Below, one piece after another: positions 59,201 to 64,000 of a stretch of DNA of 64,000 nt. Both the position numbers and the translations under genes were made by a program. Numbering within the stretch: position 1 is the stretch's first letter; every line of letters begins with the position of its first letter. The notes beneath the pieces are model-generated. The model did not search any database. It was not told the origin of the DNA and saw nothing but the letters and a program-made list of their open reading frames with translations. The stretch is from Tigriopus japonicus (lineage: Eukaryota > Arthropoda > Copepoda > Harpacticoida > Harpacticidae): NCBI GenBank assembly GCA_010645155.1, contig JAAGOF010000041.1, positions 912,097 through 976,096 of the forward strand, written 5' to 3'.

Positions 59201-61910
59201 GGCTCACCAGTGACCACCCATGGGCCCAATGGTTGCCGACCCCTATTCTAGGCCTATGCCTTGCTAATGGCCTTGAATTGAGTGGTAATATTCTCAGTTT
59301 ACTGGCCAGAAAACAAAACATACAAAAATACTGTATTTCAACAGATCAAAAGAAACATCAATACTCTATATTACTCTTTATTGTTAAACATTTGAAATAT
59401 TGGTGATATCATGTTTTGGAATCCACTGAATAAATCAACATTTTCAGTTTTTTGATCAACAATGGGAATATATAAAGGTTGCTTCAAGTGAGCGTTTGAA
59501 ATCATACCGCTAGCGGCAAAACAGGGCCGGAGGCTGCGCTGCGTTGCTCAGCCCATTTTGGCGAATCCAAGTTTTTTCTATTTAAGCGTCCATTCAATGA
59601 TTCTAGGTCCTTGGAAGCGATTTATATTTTACGTCTTGATACCCGTGCTTACACCTGGTTGATATATGCTCAGTTTATTAGCTAGAAAATGATGCATATA
59701 AAGTCATACATTACCAGAAAGAAGCACTAAAAGCCATTTCATTTCTGTGTATGGGGAACATTTTGGAATATTGATTTGATTGTTTGGAATCTGTTGACAA
59801 AATCTTTGAATTATTGTTTGGATCAAGGTAAGCCCTCTTTTTTGCGATAACACAAGGCTTGCTTAATTCTTTTTAATTCAATTACCCAAAAAATAGAATT
59901 TGCACAATATTGACCCAAGGCATCTTTACGTGAAATATCAATTGTTTTCAAGGACCTAGAATCATCCAATGGGTCTTCGTTATATGGGAAAAAACTTGGA
60001 TTCGCCAAAATGGGCTGAGCAACGCAGCACAGCAAACGGCCTTGTTTTGCCTCCAAGTCTTAATTTCCCATGTCACGAGACTTTCTTCACAATTCCCCCT
60101 ATCAGTTGACTTGGCACGTCACTGTAAATTGGAAAGATACAATTTGAATTCCAATTGTAAATGTAAATATCATGTCGTTCTTTCAGGATCATCGGCAACT
60201 TGCTCACAGGGTCTCGGAGCTCCAATGAGGTCTGTGTATTGTGGAAACACATTAAACATTGTTCCTGGCGGAGCAAATTCTGCAATTTGTGGTAAGTATT
60301 CCAAAGTTTTCAATGAAAATTTGTAAGGATTTAGGATAACATCAAAACGTTACCAACAGTACGTAAGGAGTGCGGTAAATAGGTCACACGTAAAAAGGCC
60401 ACAGTAAGTAGGTCACAGTAAAAAGGTCACAAGGTAAAACGATCATGGTAAAAAGGTCTCAGACCTGGGTAGCTCTAAAGGGAACCAAAGGGGTAACCCC
60501 AAGGGCCCTGGTATGTTCCATGGGTGAATATTGTCCCATGAGACCCAATATTTACCAAGTGGAACACGATTATCCCAATCCTCATAAGGTCTCACACGCA
60601 TAGGCAACACTTATATAATTCCCATTAGATTTTAGAACAATGGTTTGAACCTGCCTGAATCTGCAGAACCGCGGAGGGTGTCCTTGCCCCTCTAGAGTCA
60701 AAATTACGCCCTGGTATGTTGGTATGCCAATGGCCTTCTAAGAAATTCCGAGTAGAACGTACTAATACTCAAGGAAAACGCATCTTTTTGACGTGATCTT
60801 TTTACCGTGACTGCTTTACTTTGTGACCTTTTTACTGTGACCTATTTAATTGTGACCGTTTTGTTTGTGACCTTTTTACCTACAATCGTACGTAAGGGCA
60901 ATTTCTGTTGTGGATGTCAATGGTCTTATAAATCAACTTGAAAGAAATAATTTGATTATTGAAGAAAAAACACCTTTTGATGAGAGTTTTTTTTAAATGG
61001 TTCAAAATGAAATCATAAATTGAGTCACATTCAAGGTTGGCCAAAAAATATGCTTCATCGATTTTAGTCCATAGAACGAGTGCTTAAGCATCTAAATCAT
61101 ATTTGTATTTTGAAGCATATTTTCAAGTATATTTCTAGTACTTCTTTCTAGCACTTAAAGTGACTGCACTTGCCTTTTTTTGGCTTTTACTGTTCTTTAA
61201 GCCATCCGCGCATTAACAAGTAAACTACAGTTCCTTGAAATCTCTAAAATGGCTCTTACTGTCAACCAACATTTTTCATCAATCAACACAAAATATCTCA
61301 ATCTTTTACTTTCCTTTATGTCTGTGGCCTCTGAATCTGTACCTGCACATTTCACAATCCACTACCACTAATTTTAACTCGTCAAGCTTTAGCTCTATAT
61401 CTGTGTAAATTAATAACTTTTTAAATAAAAATATCGACTAAAAATATCAAATGATGGTAGTTGAAGATTTTTCGCATTTTATAGACATAAAAGTATTTGG
61501 AATGCTGCAAGTAATATACTGCAAAGGTTGGAAATTTAATCTTCGGGCTTTTGATGTTTCTCTGATGTTACCTTTCTCAAATAGATCTTTAAATGCCATC
61601 GAGTTCAAATAGATGCCCCCAAAAATGAATCAATCCTGTGCATAAGCGAATGTTGTTTCCCGTAGCTCTACTTTTAACAAGCATTTTTCGGAGTTTTAGA
61701 GCATATTCTAGATTTTTGGGCATTTTTTAGAGTCTTCATCGATATGTTTTTTACCATCATCGAAACGAAATTTTAAAGCAGATTTTAGCCCTCTCAAGTC
61801 ATTTTATATTCTTAATCTATCTTTTCCAGATTGTACTCCACCCTTCGCGGTCGAATTTGTTACGGATAATGGCGCTGCACCACCCCTGCCAACCACTCCT
61901 CTACCAAGAG
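50248..61910 (+). CDS. CUB-like secreted cysteine-rich protein, last exon missing (gene E)
   Basis: Eleven exons join in phase: 50248-50371, 50436-50496, 51636-51716, 51787-51932, 54958-55064, 55132-55177, 55694-55823, 56335-56430, 58960-59120, 60187-60291 and 61830-61910 (379 codons plus one base), all GT-AG with introns exactly where gene D has them. The first ATG is used; an in-frame ATG at 50281 would give a shorter n-region before the signal core [14 protein letters not shown]. The cysteine module has [23 protein letters not shown] and GSCASGFGVCC. CUB-like domain 1 has an N-linked NST site, [17 protein letters not shown] and CGENGGEH. Domain 2 has [22 protein letters not shown] and SSCIRQ. 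Domain 3 has SVYCGN and [12 protein letters not shown]. By comparison with D only about ten residues (CLLYRQ-type end) are missing, presumably just past 64000. Function unknown; secreted. Confidence 0.88.
50551..51207 (+). mobile_element. R2 hAT-type element, copy 3
   Basis: 657 bp with TATGGCCCAGAAA / TTTCTGGGCCCTA ends and perfect 8-bp duplications GTAATAAC at 50543-50550 and 51208-51215. A SINE1-tail fragment sits inside at about 50812-50858. Intron 2 of gene E. Confidence 0.85.
52490..52640 (+). repeat. SINE2, diverged copy
   Basis: It shares GGTCCCAGGTTC, TTCCTCCCCGGCC and CTTTTAGACGTTAAT with 12150-12240. In intron 4 of gene E, just before the Tc1 element. Confidence 0.6.
52792..54420 (-). 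mobile_element. Tc1-family transposon with IR/DR ends
   Basis: 1629 bp flanked by TA. Outer ends CAGTCAGGAGCAAAAGTATT and its inverse match over about 26 bp with two mismatches. A second pair of the same sites lies about 190 bp inside each end (52986-53002 and 54211-54227), the inverted-repeat/direct-repeat layout known from Sleeping Beauty-type Tc1 elements. It lies antisense in intron 4 of gene E. Confidence 0.93.
52939..54021 (-). pseudogene. Tc1 transposase interrupted by one stop codon
   Basis: From the ATG at 54019-54021 the minus strand encodes 360 residues in one frame, broken only by TAG at 53863-53865 (codon 53). The N-terminal half has the paired-like helix-turn-helix ([20 protein letters not shown], then SGRPRKLS). 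The DDE catalytic domain has all three acids: D153 in [12 protein letters not shown]244 in FQHDNDPKH and E279 in [10 protein letters not shown], with DD34E spacing. A usual WG is replaced by RG in [12 protein letters not shown]. The length is normal for Tc1. Because only one disabling change is visible, the copy is young, but as read it cannot make full-length transposase. A downstream ATG gives a 265-residue product without the first DNA-binding helices. Confidence 0.93.
56680..58112. mobile_element. Long-inverted-repeat element
   Basis: Sequence at 56680-56945 (GAGCACTATAA, GAGTACGCGTATGCGACTTT, TTGACCTCGATAGTCTTTGA) returns inverted at 57855-58112 with moderate divergence. The 1.43-kb element fills most of intron 8 of gene E. 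Its centre contains a degenerate repeat related to 23096-23260. No target duplication or gene was seen. Confidence 0.75.
58500..58874. mobile_element. Hairpin MITE with about 110-bp arms
   Basis: GCCTTGTAGTCCGTTCATAT at the left and the inverse ATATGAATGAACTACAAGGC at the right. The arms include GCCCTTCATTTTGTTTTGAC on both sides. 375 bp in intron 8 of gene E, ending 85 bp before exon 9. Confidence 0.75.
59462..60071. mobile_element. 662-bp MITE family, diverged copy 3
   Basis: It shares AAGGTTGCTTCAAGTGAGCG at the left and GGATTCGCCAAAATGGGCTG near the right end with copies 1 and 2, but the interior has diverged and the right terminus is rearranged. Intron 9 of gene E. Confidence 0.7.
60369..60887. 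mobile_element. Foldback-like element with tandem-repeat ends
   Basis: 519 bp whose ends consist of repeated GGTCACAGTAAAAA-type words (left 60370-60465) and their inverse (right 60790-60880). The flanks GTACGTAAGG at 60359-60368 and 60888-60897 are identical over 10 bp, so the target duplication is 8-10 bp. Intron 10 of gene E. Confidence 0.78.
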
Positions 61911-62033
61911 GTGAGTTTTAACCTTTCTTGTAAAAGTACTAAAATGATAGTGTCCAATCCCAAAGTACGCCATCTAGTACTTGTCACGTGGAAACCGATT
62001 GTTGGTTCCATGATCTATATGGATAATCTTTAA

Positions 62034-62208
62034 GGAAGCCAGAGTGGCCACGCGTACTAGCGCGTTCTTAATAGTGCTGAGTGTAAGTGCTTCCCTAGAC
62101 GGCGTAGGTTCGAATCCTGTTGGAGGTCGGATTGAAGCTGTCGGGAGAAATCCTTCAATTTACAGGGAATCGCATTCCTTGTAGCGGTAATAAAAAATCC
62201 GCAAAAAA
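62034..62208 (+). repeat. SINE1 (tRNA-Leu-like), copy 2
   Basis: It has the same head, B box GGTTCGAATCC and tail as 15009-15215 but lacks the palindromic duplication, so it probably shows the ancestral layout. It lies after exon 11 of gene E. Confidence 0.8.
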
Positions 62209-62984
62209 AAATATGTATTTGCAGATGACAACAATCACATATGAGTTATGGATGAACTTAAGGGCCTCAAATGTTGATTGGGGATTGCAAATGGTGCTGA
62301 GATAAATTTTGGTAAAATTATTGGGAACATTCAATAAAGATAGACCTAAAAAGGTCAAAGATAGAAAAGGAAGTTCAATGATAATTCATGCCAAGATTCA
62401 GTAGAAAATACTTGCGATTTCATTTGGAGTTCCTCCATCAGCATTTGAGGCGCTTTTGCAAAAGCTCAAAATTGCACTCATTCAAGAGAATCAGATGTTC
62501 CCAACACAACCAAAACAAATGGAATGGAAATTGATTTTAACTTTCAAATGTCGTTGGAAAATTTGGATGAGGTTAAAATGACTGGGGTGCACTATTCATG
62601 CAAATGAGTTTTTTACAGTTTTGCTGTTTTTTACTTTTTGCACTATTCGTGATTTTTCGATGAAATTTTTGTCTTTGGGGCCGTTTTGCAATCCACTTTT
62701 GAAGGTTACGTGGACCGCTCTCTTACAATCAACCATCAACAAGCTCTCTTCCCTCAAACCTTGTCACTGGGAGTCAGGGTTGGTCGGGGGGATAATACAA
62801 TCCAAGGAGATCTTCAGACTCTGGAGACTCAGTCACGCTGGGCAAGAACCACTGTACTTGTAGAGTCATCCTTGCGCTGGGAAACGACAGTTGAGAGACA
62901 GCGGGAGTGCAGTCTACTTATAAATAGAAACTAGGTGATTTGTGTTTTGGAAACGTAGAATTTCTCACGTCGAATAATTGGAAG
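62209..62984. other. Non-coding sequence after gene E exon 11
   Basis: Presumably the last intron of gene E. A short R3 match lies at about 62705-62790 (CTCTCTTACAATCAACCATC, CTTGTCACTGGGAGTCAGGG). No last exon of E was found here. Confidence 0.5.
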
Positions 62985-64000
62985 ATGGTGAACACTTGTG
63001 CTGCACCTGGTTGCAGGTCTGGCTACTGGCCAAGATACGGAGACCCACCTCCAGATCCACAGATCTCCATGTACAAGGTTCCAAGTGACCCGTTCAGCGA
63101 GTTTCAAGATATCTTTCGATCACGCCAAAGCCATCACGGAACCAGACAGAGGCTCGCTACTTCAGGAGCCCGACGGGCCCTTCAAATTCAAAAGGAGGAG
63201 GCTTAGTATGAGGCGTTTCCTTGAGGATGAACGCTTAAAGTGCCTTGAGGATATCATGTTCAAGCTACACACCCTTGGCTTGCCAGAAGGCATCTCAGTC
63301 GTCAAAAAGTAAAACTGTCTCCTTTTTCCAAACATTGAGGAAAGAGGAACTAGCCAGATTAATATCTTGTTTCATCTAACAAGCATTTCAAGATGGCACC
63401 TTTAAAATGCAAGTCCAAAACGTGATCTTCTCCCAATCCTCTGTTGCAAGTGTGACAACCCGAGATCACATCGAATACTCATGGGAAATACCAAATATTT
63501 TGGCAGCCTTGAAGAGCTATGGAGAATACTTTAAAAAAGACAGCCTGAACCGAATAGTCCAAGACTTTCAAAAACGGTGGAACACGAACACGTGGAATTT
63601 TACATCAACAATATGGATAAACCATGGAAAGACACATTGAAGTTCCTGAAATTGATAAATAAGCGGTGAAAAGTGGTGAACACTAAAAGTGCCGTCCTTC
63701 ACACACGAAAACGTGACCCATCCCGTGCCCCAATTTATTCAGTTTAGGATGATGACTTGAAATTTCTTTCGAAATTTTCCTTTTGGATCTTTGATTGGAA
63801 TTCGAAATTAGAAGGCCAGGGAAAAGAGCGACAAGGTCTTACATCTCCCACCATGCTTGCCATGACTTTGTCCACCAAAACTCTCCAAGAATATGCCGAA
63901 GATATGTTACATAGGCATGAGATCCAAAATGTACTTTTTGGGAAATTTCAATCAGCCTGATTTGGTTGGTAAGGACAACTTTCGGGAGGTAATTATTTTA
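62985..64000 (+). pseudogene. Decayed P-element-like transposase with THAP domain
   Basis: The ATG at 62985 opens MVNTCAAPGCRSGY...MYKVPSDP, the start of a THAP zinc finger (first C-x4-C pair). The second C/H pair is not readable, probably through a frameshift near 63100. From about 63610 another frame reads MDKPWKDTLKFLKLINK, VVNTKSAVLHTRKRD, LTSPTMLAMTLSTKTLQEYA, VLFGKFQS and FGW-GQLSGGNYF, which follows the C-terminal order of P-element/THAP9-type transposases. In-frame stops include TGA at 63958 and TAA at 63970. The element continues past the right edge. It is a dead copy, apparently within the last intron of gene E. Confidence 0.75.

Noticed and set aside
61911..64000. Last exon of gene E inside the window
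   Set aside because: No acceptor followed by a roughly ten-codon frame with a CLLYRQ-like end was found; the AG|GTCTGG at about 63017 opens the THAP region instead.

Overview
The window is AT-rich nuclear DNA of an arthropod. It has genes split into 11-12 short exons by GT-AG introns, a dense carpet of DNA transposons, and tRNA-derived SINEs. A crustacean is my best guess, because the gene family here is abundant in crustaceans, but the sequence does not name the species. One assembly gap of 638 N lies at 1117-1754.

The genic content is a cluster of five paralogous genes for secreted, cysteine-rich, CUB-like proteins of the uncharacterised arthropod family marked by the motifs GTCYTxxEC, GSCAxGFGVCC, CGxNxGxH and TFNFxxGHLANQ. 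I reconstructed them exon by exon from splice sites and reading phase. Gene A (+) is represented only by a last exon at 4177-4316. Gene B (-, 5484-21946) is complete: 11 exons, 422 aa. Gene D (+, 26763-35002) is complete: 12 exons, 379 aa. Gene C (-, 35665-46705) is complete: 11 exons, 418 aa. Gene E (+, 50248-61910) has 11 exons (379 aa), and its short last exon should lie beyond the window. The order is A> <B D> <C E>. B, C and A are one subfamily and D and E another, so B-D and C-E look like duplicated divergent pairs. A short Tc1-like MITE sits in the same intron (intron 6) of B and C in the same orientation, which supports this.

No other convincing host gene is present. Introns and intergenic DNA are filled with transposons. 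There are at least nine hAT-type non-autonomous elements, eight of them with perfect 8-bp target duplications. A 1.63-kb Tc1 element has IR/DR ends and a transposase broken by a single stop codon (intron 4 of E). The window also holds a decayed P-element/THAP transposase at the right edge, a mariner-type transposase scrap, a non-LTR retrotransposon scrap, pogo-like and Mutator/Merlin-like MITEs, foldback elements, two SINE families, and nested insertions at 2.4-3.8 kb and 12.1-13.1 kb.

Nothing in the sequence states what the CUB-like proteins bind. By inference they are secreted extracellular proteins, possibly haemolymph, cuticle or gut-lumen factors. The tandem, alternately oriented array is the main host feature of the region.
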